Positions 51,542-61,431 of a stretch of 64,000 nucleotides of DNA are shown in pieces; position 1 is the first letter of the stretch; each line of letters starts with the position of its first letter. The notes under the pieces are model-generated. The model ran no database searches, was not told the DNA's origin, and saw nothing but the letters and a program-made list of their open reading frames with translations. Source of the stretch: Allosphingosinicella deserti (GTDB lineage: Bacteria; Pseudomonadota; Alphaproteobacteria; Sphingomonadales; Sphingomonadaceae); NCBI RefSeq assembly GCF_003012735.1, contig NZ_PXYI01000015.1:1-64000 (forward strand). Reading direction: 5' to 3'. The position numbers and the translations under genes are program-made.

Positions 51542-51890
51542 CGGCGATGAGATAACATTAGGGCGTCGCGGGCGGCAACCCGATCCGTGAAAGGGGAGCA
51601 GGTTCTCCACGAGCCGTGCAAAAGAGCAACAGTCTCGAGAAGGTCTGTCTCCCCGTGGTCAGCCGAGTTGCCAGCTCATTAGAAGCCGGGCTGATCGCAC
51701 GCACCGCGGCGTTCGTTCCGCCTGACGCGCAACTCCTAGAACGCTCCAGGCGCTTTCCGGACGTTTGACGATGAGCCCGCGAAAGACGGTGCCGGTGGGT
51801 TCAGGCCTCAGTACGATGCCACGTGCGCGGCTGCTTTGCGCGCGCTCGAAGGCCTGGCTTGCCAGCGGGCGAGCCAGGCCTCGTACTGGC
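51542..51890. other. Intergenic with possible Zur half-site and a terminator-like hairpin
   Basis: Just upstream of the small exported protein, the minus strand reads TAATGTTATCTCATC (about 51546-51560), similar to an alphaproteobacterial Zur half-site (ATGTTAT) but not a clean palindrome. At 51851-51880, GGCCTGGCT and AGCCAGGCC form a 9-bp hairpin with a 12-base loop, ten bases past the stop of the serralysin gene. Confidence 0.4.
51851..51880 (-). terminator. Terminator-like hairpin of the serralysin gene
   Basis: A 9-bp GC-rich stem with a 12-base loop placed about ten bases after the stop codon at 51891. No U-run follows, so it is a weak intrinsic terminator or an mRNA-end stabiliser. 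Confidence 0.45.
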
Positions 51891-54056
51891 TCAGCCGAAC
51901 AGAATGTCCGCTTGTATCACCTGAACATTGGTTTGGATGATGAAGTCGGCAGCGCCATCGCCGTCCACGTCTCCGGCAAGGAAGAAGGCTCCTCCGGAGG
52001 AGTAGGAGCGGAGCTGGCCCGCCGTGTTGCCGAATGCTGACGATCCGATCCAGGAGAAGGCATCGGGCTCGCCGCCGGCAATCGCATCAAGCCCGCTCAG
52101 ATCGAAGATATCCTGCCCGCGTCGGAAATCCGTCACGATGTCGGTCTCGCCGAGATCCTTGAACCCGAAGATGTCCTGACCGTTGCCGCCGGTCAGCGTG
52201 TCCCTGCCGGCACCCGCATCGAGCACATCATTGCCGTTGCCGCCCTGGAGGGTGTCGTCCCCGCCGCCGCCCATCAGCGTGTCGTCATCGTTCCCGCCGC
52301 GCAGCAGATCGCGCCCGTCGCCACCCTGCAGCGTGTCGAGGCCGTTGTCGCCGTCGAGGGTGTCGTCGCCGGCGCTACCCTCCAGGGTATCGTTGTCGTT
52401 GCCGCCGCGCACGGCGTCATTGCCGCCACCGCCGTTCAAGGAGTCTGCTCCGTTACCGCCGCCAAGGATGTCGTTGCCGTTGCCGCCATTCAGAGTCTCG
52501 TTGCCGGTGCCGCCGATCAGCGTGTCGTCGAACGCGCTGCCTTCCAGACCCTCGATGTTCACGTAGCGGTCGCCGGCGGCGTCGCCGGCTGTGCCTCGCA
52601 ACGCTGCCAGTGAGGCGACGACGCCGGTCGCTGCGTCCCGATAGCTGACGATGTCGATGCCCGCGCCCCCATCGAGGAGGTTGGCGACTGCATTGGCGAT
52701 GAGGCGATCGTTGCCGCTGCCGCCGACCGCGTTCTCGATGATCGCACCATAAGCGATGCCGACATTGTCGGTGAGGCGGCCGAGCAGGTTGTTCGCCGCC
52801 AGAGCCGCGATGTTGGCATCGTAGGTCGCTCGAGCGATCGGCGGATATCCCTGCGCAGCCCTGTTCGCATTGACCTGCTCGAAGGACAGCCGCTCGAGTG
52901 CCTCGGCATAAGTGACTCCGCCGATGCTGCTGAGCGAGCCGGGATTGAGATTGATCTCCTGATCGGTACGGTACCCCGAGACATCCAGGGTGTCGTTGCC
53001 GCCGGCATCCCAGATCGTAACCGTCGGTGCCACGTTCACCGTGAAGTCGAACACCGTCTTGCCGGCATTGCTGTTGAAGCCGTACACCGTGTCGCCGGTG
53101 CGCGTCGTCGCGTCGACCCCATACATCTTCTGCACGGCCAGGATGTCGTGGATCATCGGCGTCGCGCCATAGGCAAGGGCCATGCTGTTCCAGTTGTAAT
53201 CACGCGCCCCAATATCACGCGGATTCCAGTACGACATGATCGTGTAGTTGCGGGCGTCCTGGTAATATTCGGCGCCGTTGGCGTAGGTCACCGCAAAGCC
53301 GGGGCCGAAATTGTAATTGCCCGGGTGGGACAGGCCGATGGCGTGGCCGATCTCGTGAGTCAGCGTGTTGAGCCCATAGCCGCCAGGAGTCAGCTGGAAG
53401 TTGCTCGCCTGGCTGGCGGACACCCAAACGTCGCCGACGATGTCACGCACCTGATCGTTCAGCGCTGGGTTGCCCGCAACGACGGTGCCGAAGGGGAGCC
53501 GGGCATATGCCTGGGTATTGGGGGCATTGGCGAGGTTGCCGAAAGCAATGTCCGCGTCGTTGATCGCGGCCTCGCGGAACGTGACCGATACCACATCGTC
53601 CCAGTAGCCCATCGCGTCCCGTGCGGCGGCGCGCTGTCCGCTGTTGAACGCGGCAAAGTTGAAATATTCCGAGAGTGCGAAATAGTCGGTTCCGTTCTCC
53701 GTGTAGACATATCCGTTGTCTTCCAGCGTTTGCTGGCTTTCATGGAATCCGAAGGTAATCTCCCGCAGGTTGTCGTCGCCTTGCACGGCAGGATCTCTGC
53801 CGCCGATCCAGCTGGCGCCGCTGCGGTTGAGGTGATCGGCGATCTGGTCGGGCGACCAGATCGGCTTTCCGTTGGCCGCCGTGGTTCCAGCCAGCCGATC
53901 GACGGAAGCGTCTGTGTTCGGGACGAACGCACCGGGGTCGGTGATGACGAGCCCGATATTGGGGTCGAGACCGCCGGTGCACATCGGGCAGGCACAGTCG
54001 AATTGCGACGTGTGCAGGGTTGGCTGGCTTGGCTTGGCGGCAATCTTTGAAAGCAT
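51891..54056 (-). CDS. Serralysin-like zinc metalloprotease with RTX repeats
   Basis: 721 residues. The catalytic domain has 'LTHEIGHAIGLSHPG' (HExxHxxGxxH, about 231-245) and the Met-turn 'YTIMSYW', as in M10B serralysins. The C-terminal half carries a run of GGxGxDxLx nonapeptides (about 510-622: 'GGNGNDILGGGNGADSLNGG' and so on) that bind calcium, and it ends in 'VQVIQADILFG', a type I secretion-like tail. There is no Sec signal, as usual for T1SS substrates. The N-terminus has an unusual 'FDCACPMCTGG' Cys cluster. No ABC exporter genes lie beside it. Confidence 0.9.
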   Translation of the reverse strand: MLSKIAAKPSQPTLHTSQFDCACPMCTGGLDPNIGLVITDPGAFVPNTDASVDRLAGTTAANGKPIWSPDQIADHLNRSGASWIGGRDPAVQGDDNLREITFGFHESQQTLEDNGYVYTENGTDYFALSEYFNFAAFNSGQRAAARDAMGYWDDVVSVTFREAAINDADIAFGNLANAPNTQAYARLPFGTVVAGNPALNDQVRDIVGDVWVSASQASNFQLTPGGYGLNTLTHEIGHAIGLSHPGNYNFGPGFAVTYANGAEYYQDARNYTIMSYWNPRDIGARDYNWNSMALAYGATPMIHDILAVQKMYGVDATTRTGDTVYGFNSNAGKTVFDFTVNVAPTVTIWDAGGNDTLDVSGYRTDQEINLNPGSLSSIGGVTYAEALERLSFEQVNANRAAQGYPPIARATYDANIAALAANNLLGRLTDNVGIAYGAIIENAVGGSGNDRLIANAVANLLDGGAGIDIVSYRDAATGVVASLAALRGTAGDAAGDRYVNIEGLEGSAFDDTLIGGTGNETLNGGNGNDILGGGNGADSLNGGGGNDAVRGGNDNDTLEGSAGDDTLDGDNGLDTLQGGDGRDLLRGGNDDDTLMGGGGDDTLQGGNGNDVLDAGAGRDTLTGGNGQDIFGFKDLGETDIVTDFRRGQDIFDLSGLDAIAGGEPDAFSWIGSSAFGNTAGQLRSYSSGGAFFLAGDVDGDGAADFIIQTNVQVIQADILFG

Positions 54057-54085
54057 GTTCTTCTCTTGTCCTTCCCTGAGGCAGT

Positions 54086-54607
54086 CTATTCTTGTTTCGT
54101 TTTCGGTCTATTCGGTAGCGGCCTCGAGCCGTGTTGATCAGCGGCCTGCCACGGCAGCGTCTCCGCCAGAATTGCGCGGATTGCCGCATCGAGGGCGGCG
54201 TTGTCGTCGGCTGCTACTACCTGGGGCGCCGCGCCGAAGAACTGGCCCGCATCGCTGGCATTGCGGAACGGGCGTACGGACAACGCTATCAGGGGCTGCC
54301 CGCGAACTTCGGTGAGGGTGGCATGAACCAGCAGCGTGACCCGGCCCTGCGCCAGTGCCTCTCCGCCCAATTCGACGACCTGGACCGGAACGGGCGAGCC
54401 CGGTGCGACGCGGCCGCGAACTGCCTCGCACAGCCGCGCATGAATGGCGCCATTGTCCACGCCGCCCGGTGTCTGCACCAGGCAGGTGACACCAATGCTC
54501 GAGACGTCGCGCCAAAGTGATGGAATTTGCTGCGCCCTAGAAACGGCGGGGCTGGCGACGGCTCCGGCCGCGGCGAGCAGCAGAGAAGTCGCCGTTATCA
54601 GCCTCAC
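54086..54607 (-). CDS. Small exported protein upstream of the serralysin
   Basis: 173 residues with a signal peptide ('LITATSLLLAAAGAVASPAVSRAQ'). The mature protein ('IGVTCLVQTPGGVDNGAIHARLCEAVRGRVAPG', in parts) is not a family I recognise. It ends 29 bases before the serralysin ATG on the same strand, so the two are co-transcribed. A serralysin inhibitor would be expected in this place in some species, but the sequence does not look like the known inhibitor I38. Role open. Confidence 0.6.
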   Translation of the reverse strand: MRLITATSLLLAAAGAVASPAVSRAQQIPSLWRDVSSIGVTCLVQTPGGVDNGAIHARLCEAVRGRVAPGSPVPVQVVELGGEALAQGRVTLLVHATLTEVRGQPLIALSVRPFRNASDAGQFFGAAPQVVAADDNAALDAAIRAILAETLPWQAADQHGSRPLPNRPKTKQE

Positions 54608-55283
54608 TCCGCTTCACCTTCAGCCCACTGACAAGCCATCCCGCCTCGTACTCTGCCCTTTGTTCGAGGATGTTGCACGCCGGTATCTGGACGTCAACTA
54701 TGCGTAAACGAAGTACATTTGTTTATCTGAAACCATCAGGTGCCTGACCGCCGGCGATGCGCACGCGATGGCGCCGGAGCTCTGACCCGGCGCCATCGAG
54801 CACGATCTGGGGCACCGTCGCGCGGGTGACGTGCATGAGGCCGTACTCTGGCCGCCGCGGCGGCATTGAATCTGCGCCGTAGAAGGGGTCGTGACTACCT
54901 CGACCACCGTGTCTCAAGGAGGGAATGGCAACCGCAGCATGAAGAGGCGAGCCTTTCCCAACTTACTTGCTTTGGCCGATCAGCCGTGCTGAATTCCTCC
55001 CGACGCGATCTGTCCCGTTCGCGTTTTCTCCGCATCGGAGCGGATCCTCGCCGGGGCGGGAATCTCCCCGGCGAGGATCCTTGCACTTGGTATACGCTGA
55101 CGATGCCAAGCCGCCGCTCGCGCGAAACCTGGGGCTTCGGCGGGTCTTCATCACCTGATCCAAGATGCCGATTCCAGCGCAGCGACTCTGTTGCGTTGCA
55201 GCGGGATAACTCTATGGGATGTTGCAACATATCGCGTGACCGTTCCAAGCCGGGGTGGGTCCGATTACAGCCATGGAGTGCTC
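54608..55283. other. 676-base divergent intergenic region with strong hairpins
   Basis: No gene recognised. It separates the minus-strand serralysin operon from the plus-strand receptor. It contains two tandem hairpins (see next entry) and must hold both promoters. No Fur-box or FecI-type site was seen. Confidence 0.5.
55029..55080. other. Tandem hairpins: 5-bp then 15-bp perfect stem
   Basis: CTCCG-CAT-CGGAG (55029-55041) is directly followed by GGATCCTCGCCGGGG and its exact complement CCCCGGCGAGGATCC (55042-55056 and 55066-55080) around a nine-base loop. It lies in a divergent intergenic region, about 200 bases ahead of the receptor start, where a terminator of an annotated gene is not expected. 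A structured leader, attenuator or end of an unannotated RNA is possible. Confidence 0.55.
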
Positions 55284-57365
55284 ATGTCCGTCGTTGCCAG
55301 CTTCACCACGCGAATGCGGTCGTCCGCTTTGGGACTGGCGCTCGTGGTCGGGGCAGCACCTGCCAGCGCCCAGGATGGCGCTGATCCGGCCGGAGCTGTC
55401 GCCGAAGGCTCCATCGTGGTGATCGGCACACGCCACGTGGTGGATCGCACCCTGTCGTCCGACCGCGTCACAGAGCGTATGTCCCAGTCGAGCCGATCGC
55501 TGGAGCGAGACATTCTCGACGCTGCCGGAACCTACCGGCTCAGCGACGCTCTGGAACTGGTGAGCGGGTTCAGCCAGCAGAACAATCGCGGCGGCGTCAT
55601 CGACAATTTCGCCGTCCGTGGGTTCCTTGGCACGCCGGACGGCGGCGCGGAATATTATGTGAACGGCTTCCTGGCGAACCGCGGAATGGCACCCCCACGC
55701 GATCCCGCCACGACCGAACGCATCGAGGTGCTCAAGGGCCCGGCCGGAGCGCTGTTCGGCGATGTCGATCCTGGTGGGCGGGTGAACATCGTGACGAAGG
55801 TGCCGCGGTTTGCGCCTCACGCCAATGCAATGGTCAGCTACGGCTCGTTCGACACGCGCCGGATGGAGATCGATGCAACGGGACCGCTGACGCGCACGCT
55901 GGCCGCGCGGATTGTCGTTGCGGCGGAGGACAGCGACGGCTGGCGGGACACGGTGTCGATCCGACGCCGCATCGTTTCGCCTTCACTCACCTGGCAGCCG
56001 AGCGACGCCTTTCGGCTGACCTACACCGGTGAGTTCAGCCAGTTCGACACACCATTTGATCGCGGGATTCCAGCGATAGACGGCGACGCCAACGCTTTGC
56101 CGCGCGCCAATTATTATGGCGAGCCATCGAACGGCATCACCAGGTCCCGGAACAACCAGCATCAGGTCACTGCGCTGGCCGAACTCGGCGGTGGCTGGAC
56201 TTTGAACGGTGGTCTGGTCTGGCGTGAGGGCACGCTGAAGGGATTGTCGGCGGACCAGTCGCGGATCGTCGGGACGTCGCTCTGGCGGCAGCGCCGGTCG
56301 CGCGACTTCAGCGTGGACGATCTTTCGGCACGGCTGGAGCTTGCCGGACAGATTGGGCGGCATCGGGTAAGCGTCGGGCTGAAGGGCTACCGCTTCCTGT
56401 ACGGAGAGCGCTGGATGCGTATCAACCCATCCGCAGCCGCGCCCTACGCCGTCGACCTGTTCGATCCCGAGTACGGATCAGTGGCCGCGCCGCTTCGTCC
56501 GTTCACCAACAATGACGAGAGCCGCTGGGCAGGAACGATCTATGTTCAGGACATGTGGGAGGTCACCGACCGGCTGACGCTGGTCGGTGGCGCTCGGCTC
56601 GATTCCTATCGGCAGAAGATCGTCAACAACAACACCGGTGGCACCGGGCGCAACATCGACGAGCCGGTGACCTTCCGCGTCGGCGGGCGGTACCGCGTCA
56701 CCGACATGTTCGCGGTGCACGCCAATTGGGGCGAGAACTTCTCGCTGAATACCGGCACTGATCGCAACGGCTCCGGCTTCGGACCGGAAACGGGCCGGGG
56801 TTACGAGGTCGGGGTTGCCGCCAACCTGCCCGGTATCGACGTAGCGGCGACCTGGTTTGACATTCGCAAGCAGGACATCCTCACCACCGATCCGGTCGAT
56901 CCGAACTTCCTTGCCCCGGTTGGAAGTCTCGTCAGCCGCGGGATCGAATTCGACGCGTCGGCACGGCTCGGCGATCGCTGGCAGATCGTCGCCAACTATG
57001 CCTGGGTCGATGCGAAGGCGGATGACGCGGCGTTCCCGACGCCTGACGTGCTGAACGTGGCGGAGCATTCGGGCACGCTGCTGGCCGTGCATAGTATCCC
57101 GACAGCGCGCGGCGACTGGCAGTTGAGCGGCGGTGTTGCTTACGTGGGCGACCGCGCCGGATCGCTGACGGCAACGCCTGTGATCTTGCCGGACTATGTG
57201 AAGGTGAAGGCGGCGATCGAAGCGCCTCTGGCCAAAGGTTTGCGGTTCCGTCTTGAGGCGGACAATCTGTTCGATAAGCGCTACGCCGCGAGCTCGTACA
57301 GTGCCTTGTGGATCTATCCGGGCGCACCGCGAACAATACGCGCCTCGCTTCGCTACGCGCTGTAA
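55284..57365 (+). CDS. TonB-dependent siderophore-type receptor
   Basis: 693 residues from the ATG at 55284 (GGAG five bases upstream). It has a signal peptide ending 'GAAPASAQ', plug 'IDNFAVRGFLGTPDGGAEYYVNG' (in parts) and 'TERIEVLKGPAGALFGDVDPGGRVNIVTK' (in parts), and barrel strands ending 'PRTIRASLRYAL' with the terminal aromatic/hydrophobic residues. The plug pattern 'RIEVLKGP.GALFGDVDPGG.VN' is that of the siderophore (FhuA/FpvA-like) receptors. No regulatory sigma/anti-sigma pair lies beside it. The ligand cannot be inferred. Confidence 0.9.
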   Translation: MSVVASFTTRMRSSALGLALVVGAAPASAQDGADPAGAVAEGSIVVIGTRHVVDRTLSSDRVTERMSQSSRSLERDILDAAGTYRLSDALELVSGFSQQNNRGGVIDNFAVRGFLGTPDGGAEYYVNGFLANRGMAPPRDPATTERIEVLKGPAGALFGDVDPGGRVNIVTKVPRFAPHANAMVSYGSFDTRRMEIDATGPLTRTLAARIVVAAEDSDGWRDTVSIRRRIVSPSLTWQPSDAFRLTYTGEFSQFDTPFDRGIPAIDGDANALPRANYYGEPSNGITRSRNNQHQVTALAELGGGWTLNGGLVWREGTLKGLSADQSRIVGTSLWRQRRSRDFSVDDLSARLELAGQIGRHRVSVGLKGYRFLYGERWMRINPSAAAPYAVDLFDPEYGSVAAPLRPFTNNDESRWAGTIYVQDMWEVTDRLTLVGGARLDSYRQKIVNNNTGGTGRNIDEPVTFRVGGRYRVTDMFAVHANWGENFSLNTGTDRNGSGFGPETGRGYEVGVAANLPGIDVAATWFDIRKQDILTTDPVDPNFLAPVGSLVSRGIEFDASARLGDRWQIVANYAWVDAKADDAAFPTPDVLNVAEHSGTLLAVHSIPTARGDWQLSGGVAYVGDRAGSLTATPVILPDYVKVKAAIEAPLAKGLRFRLEADNLFDKRYAASSYSALWIYPGAPRTIRASLRYAL

Positions 57366-57528
57366 GGTTCTCCTTTTGTGCGGCGGGCTTGCGATAAGAG
57401 TCTGAAGCATAGCGCCGGGTCTTCTCGCCTTGAATGGACGGAGGGTGCGGTCCTGCACCAGATCTCCTTTTGTCTGCCGACCTCTCGTCCGACGGTTGGT
57501 CTATCTCCCGAAGCCCAGGACACGTAAC

Positions 57529-59337
57529 ATGCACATCCTGCGTTCGATGCTGCTACCGCCTGCGGCGGCTGCGGTGCTCCTTTCCTCTCTCGCTAAGGCG
57601 CAATCGCCTGCGAACGTGACAGCACTCCCGGCCGCAGTGCTGCCACCCGCGCTGCCCTGGTCAGGAGCTAGCGAGCGCTTGATCGCGAAAGCAGATGATC
57701 CGTGGATCACGCCGGCAGAGCGCGAGGGTTTCGCGACTACCCCGCATTATGCCGAAACCCGCGCCTGGCTCGAACGGTTGGACGCTGCGTCGCCGCTAGT
57801 TTCCGTCGAGACGTTCGGGCGCACCGGAGAAGGTCGGGACCTGCTGATGGTGCGTGCGAGCAAGGGGCGGTCCGGCAACCCGGTCGTACTGGTCCAGGCG
57901 GGCATTCACGCAGGTGAAATCGACGGCAAGGACGCCGGACTCATGCTGCTGCGCGACATCGCCCTGCGCGGCAAGGACACACTCCTGGATCACGTCGACC
58001 TGGTGTTCGTGCCGATCTACAACGTCGACGGTCATGAGCGGATGAGCCCCTGGAACTTCCCGGCGCATCGCGGCCCACTTGAGAAGGGCTATGTTGGGAA
58101 TGCGCGAAACATCAACTTGAATCGCGATTATGCCAAGGCGGATGCGCCGGAGACGCGTGCGATGATCTCGCTGCTGCGCAGGCTCGACCCTGTCCTCTAT
58201 ATCGACTGTCATGTCAGCAGCGGTTTCGACATGCAGTATGACATCACCTTCACTTATGCCGGCTGGGGACGCTACGCCTACCGGCGTGCCACCGCCGAGT
58301 GGCTGATGAGCCGCTTCGGCTCACGGATGATCACGGCGCTGGAGCGTGCGGGACACGTGCCGACGATCTACCCGAGCCCGATCGATACGCGCGTGCCCGA
58401 GAAGGGCATCCGCCAGGCACCCGAAGGGCCGCGTTATTCCACTGGCTACGGTGATTTCATCGGAGTGCCGACGGTGCTTGTCGAAAACCACATGCTCAAG
58501 CCCTACCGACAACGTGTGCTGGGGACCTATGTGCTGCTGGAAGCGGCGCTTGAGTTGGCTGCGCAGGACAGGGAGCGCATCCTCAAGGCCAAGCGGCGCG
58601 ACAGGTCCAGCCGCCCCGCAACAATGCTGGCGCGCTGGAGGCCGGCCCCGAACCCGATCGGATTTGTCAAAAGCTTCAAGGGCGTTGCGTTCGAGACGTA
58701 TCGGTCACCCGCGAGCGGCCGTCTGGAGCAACGTTGGACGGGAAAGCCCATCACCTTCCGCATGCCAATCATTGGCCAGGAGCCTGTGGAAACCGTGACG
58801 CTGCCAAAGGCGTGGTGGGTACCCAGGGAACAGACGGAGGTCCTCGACCGCCTGCGGCTGCACGGTATCGGCTTTCAGATGTTGGAGGCACCCCGAACGC
58901 TGACCGTAGATCGCGTTCGCTTGCGCGATGCCGTCGTGCAGCGCGCACAGGACGGACGATTGCCGCTTGCCGCATCGTTCGAGCACGAGACCGTCTCCGA
59001 AACACTTGCCGTGGGCGCGGTCCGGGTACCCTCGGATCAACCGCTTGGGCTACTGGCCGCCGCGTTGCTGGAACCAGAAGCCCCGGATTCCTTCCTCGCC
59101 TGGGGCTTCTTCCCGGAGATGCTTTCGCCGCCGCCGGCCGCTGAGGATTTCGTCCGCGCGCCGCTCGCCGAAGATCTTCTGGAACATGACGCAGCGGTGC
59201 GGTCCGCGTTCGAAGCCAAGCTGGCCGCTGAACCGGCATTTGCCGCGGATGGAGCGGCCCGGCTCGCGTGGCTCACCGAGCGCTTGCCCGCGCCGAGCCC
59301 TTACCATCTCGTCTACCCTATCCGGCGCGAGCGCTAA
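57529..59337 (+). CDS. M14-family zinc carboxypeptidase, exported
   Basis: 602 residues from the ATG at 57529; the in-frame extension to 57430 has no signal. Signal peptide 'AAAAVLLSSLAKAQ'. The M14 site is clear: 'QAGIHAGEIDGKDAG' (HxxE), 'NINLNRDYAKADAPE' (Asn-Arg substrate contacts), 'YIDCHVSSGFDM' (third ligand His) and 'VPTVLVENHMLKPYR' with the catalytic Glu. The C-terminal about 250 residues are unassigned, beyond the usual 300-400-residue enzymes. It probably trims peptides in the periplasm, possibly ones imported by the preceding TonB receptor (163 bases upstream). Confidence 0.9.
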   Translation: MHILRSMLLPPAAAAVLLSSLAKAQSPANVTALPAAVLPPALPWSGASERLIAKADDPWITPAEREGFATTPHYAETRAWLERLDAASPLVSVETFGRTGEGRDLLMVRASKGRSGNPVVLVQAGIHAGEIDGKDAGLMLLRDIALRGKDTLLDHVDLVFVPIYNVDGHERMSPWNFPAHRGPLEKGYVGNARNINLNRDYAKADAPETRAMISLLRRLDPVLYIDCHVSSGFDMQYDITFTYAGWGRYAYRRATAEWLMSRFGSRMITALERAGHVPTIYPSPIDTRVPEKGIRQAPEGPRYSTGYGDFIGVPTVLVENHMLKPYRQRVLGTYVLLEAALELAAQDRERILKAKRRDRSSRPATMLARWRPAPNPIGFVKSFKGVAFETYRSPASGRLEQRWTGKPITFRMPIIGQEPVETVTLPKAWWVPREQTEVLDRLRLHGIGFQMLEAPRTLTVDRVRLRDAVVQRAQDGRLPLAASFEHETVSETLAVGAVRVPSDQPLGLLAAALLEPEAPDSFLAWGFFPEMLSPPPAAEDFVRAPLAEDLLEHDAAVRSAFEAKLAAEPAFAADGAARLAWLTERLPAPSPYHLVYPIRRER

Positions 59338-59499
59338 CTCGTCGAAGCACGGAGATGTGCGGACCATAGGGAGACATGCCGGATCGCGGTCAATTCGAAT
59401 GGTCGTGGGAAGCCGGAGGCGCCTTGCGCGTTCCGGCCCCTCCCCTGGAAGCGAGGTTCATCACTGATCCTTGGGGTCGGAAGTGGGAGAGACGCACGT

Positions 59500-61431
59500 C
59501 TAGAGATCCACCGCGAGGAAGGCGGTAAGCCGTCGTTTGTCCATCAGACCGTAGCTGTTGCTGCCGACGATGCTCCAGGCAAAACTGTTGGTGACGTTCT
59601 GCACCTGGACGCGGAATGTCGCCGGCTTGCTGCCGAGCTTGAAGCGGTAGCGGGCCCCCAGGTCAACTAGCCCGTAAGGGTCGACGGAGACCAGATTATC
59701 GCGTGAGGCGGGACGCTCGCCATACCAAGACAACGCCACGTCAAGCGATATGCCCGGCAGGAACGGCAGCCGATAGTCTGCATTGCCGCGCAGGATGGTG
59801 GCCGATTGGCCGAGCGGCTTTGGGCCGACGCGGCCCAGCTCGACCGCTTCGCCGGTGACGCGCGGCTTCATGAGCACCGCTCCGGCAACGATGCTGAGAT
59901 CATCGACCGGGTTACCCGACAAGCTCAGTTCCACGCCCCGGTGGCGGACATCGCCGAGGATCGTGTACACGTTCGCCTCGTCCGTGTTGAAATAGGGCTT
60001 GCGCACATCGAACAGGCCGGCGACCAACTTCATTCGCGGGGAGATCGTCCAGCGTAGCCCCGCATCGGCCTGCCGGGTGCGGATCGCCGGCAGCGCCTCG
60101 TTGCGGTTGGCGGCGCTATTCGGCGCAATCCCGCTCTCCTCGAGACCGCGTGTATAGCCCGCATAGACAGCGAGGCTGCCGGACAGATAGGCGGCTGCCG
60201 ATCCGTTGAGCAGCCAGGGCCGATCCTTGGCGCGCGTGGTGGGAAGGTTGCCGGGAAGGTCGATGGTCTTGCTGTAGTCGGCGCGTTGCACACCGAGGCT
60301 CATTTCGCCCACGCCCTTCCAACGCCCCTCATAGGCGAGGCCGATCGTGGTCTGGCGCACGCGGTCCTGGGTGCGCTCGCCAAAGGAGAAGGATGCGGGT
60401 TCCGGGACTGGTACGACCTCGCCGAGCCGGCGCTCGCCGAGGTCGATCGGCGCGGACGCCCCGCCATAGCGGCTGTCGAGTTGGCGGGCCCGCACCGATG
60501 CATGCAGGGTATGGAGCCGCGGGCCGTCGATCAGGCTGCGGCTGACGCGCAATTCGCCACTGGTCGAGGCGTAACGTTGACCCGGATCGGCAATCACCTG
60601 GGCGCGCGTGCGCCCGTCCTCTGTCGTGCCGACGAAGTTCTGGGCGAAATTTTCCTCGTTGACGAAGATCGAGCGGAACACGCCGCCGGCGATCGACCAG
60701 CTCCGCCCGATCCGAGCCTTCGCGATTACACCGGCATTGGTGCTGCGGCTGTCCTTGGCTGCCCAGTCCTGCCCGAAATAGCGCCGCCGCGCGACATCGC
60801 GCGGAACGAAGGCACCGGCGGTGACGATGGTCGGCGCGACTTCCTCGCCGCGGCCTATCGTCGTCGACCAGAAGGGAATGATCTCGACATTTTGCGAGGG
60901 GCGCCATCGCGGTATCACCGCTGCACGGAAGTATCCGGCGTCGGCGCCATCATAATATTCGTCATGAGCGTAAGAGGCGCCGAAGGCGATGCCGAGTCGC
61001 CTCCCGGCGATCGGCACCTGCGCATCGACCTCGATCGAGGGTGCGCCATAGGCGAAGCTACCGGCGACGACGCTGACGAGCGGCCGGTCGCCGGCCTTGC
61101 GCAGGCGATAGTCGACGATTCCCGTCGGCGCGGGAAATGGGTAGCCCTGGGCGGAGAGGCCGACCCGGATGGTCGAGCCCTCGACCAGACGCGTTGCGAT
61201 AAAGCCCTGCCGGTCGAGGTAGACGCCCTCGATGCGCACGTTGCCTGCAGCAACCGGCGAGAAGCCTCTCACCTGGCTGGCGCTGTAGAGGCCGATGCTC
61301 TCGTTGCCGATCGAGGTGCCGAACGCGTCCTCGGCAGCGGTCACCGCATTGTCCTTCGTGCGCTGGGCTTCGGCAGGGGCGGCGAGAGCGGCCGCGCCGA
61401 GCACCGCCGCCAAAGGATATCGGGTGATCAT
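59500..61431 (-). CDS. TonB-dependent receptor
   Basis: 643 residues from the ATG at 61431, in an ATGA overlap with the permease upstream. Signal peptide 'AAVLGAAALAAPAEAQ'. The plug has 'VRGFSPVAAGNVRIEGVYLDRQG' (in parts) and the barrel ends 'MDKRRLTAFLAVDL'. The plug is short and its 'RIEVL.GP' box is replaced by 'TIRVGLSAQGYPFPAPTGIVDYRLR' (in parts), a variant seen in a sphingomonad group. It is the last gene of an operon with two ABC-2 permeases, so it may take up or work with a compound that the permeases handle. Confidence 0.85.
   Translation of the reverse strand: MITRYPLAAVLGAAALAAPAEAQRTKDNAVTAAEDAFGTSIGNESIGLYSASQVRGFSPVAAGNVRIEGVYLDRQGFIATRLVEGSTIRVGLSAQGYPFPAPTGIVDYRLRKAGDRPLVSVVAGSFAYGAPSIEVDAQVPIAGRRLGIAFGASYAHDEYYDGADAGYFRAAVIPRWRPSQNVEIIPFWSTTIGRGEEVAPTIVTAGAFVPRDVARRRYFGQDWAAKDSRSTNAGVIAKARIGRSWSIAGGVFRSIFVNEENFAQNFVGTTEDGRTRAQVIADPGQRYASTSGELRVSRSLIDGPRLHTLHASVRARQLDSRYGGASAPIDLGERRLGEVVPVPEPASFSFGERTQDRVRQTTIGLAYEGRWKGVGEMSLGVQRADYSKTIDLPGNLPTTRAKDRPWLLNGSAAAYLSGSLAVYAGYTRGLEESGIAPNSAANRNEALPAIRTRQADAGLRWTISPRMKLVAGLFDVRKPYFNTDEANVYTILGDVRHRGVELSLSGNPVDDLSIVAGAVLMKPRVTGEAVELGRVGPKPLGQSATILRGNADYRLPFLPGISLDVALSWYGERPASRDNLVSVDPYGLVDLGARYRFKLGSKPATFRVQVQNVTNSFAWSIVGSNSYGLMDKRRLTAFLAVDL

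Noticed and set aside
52170-52520. Tandem DNA repeats, first taken for a CRISPR or minisatellite
   Set aside because: The periodicity is that of the RTX nonapeptide codons inside the serralysin gene; units are not identical DNA repeats with spacers.
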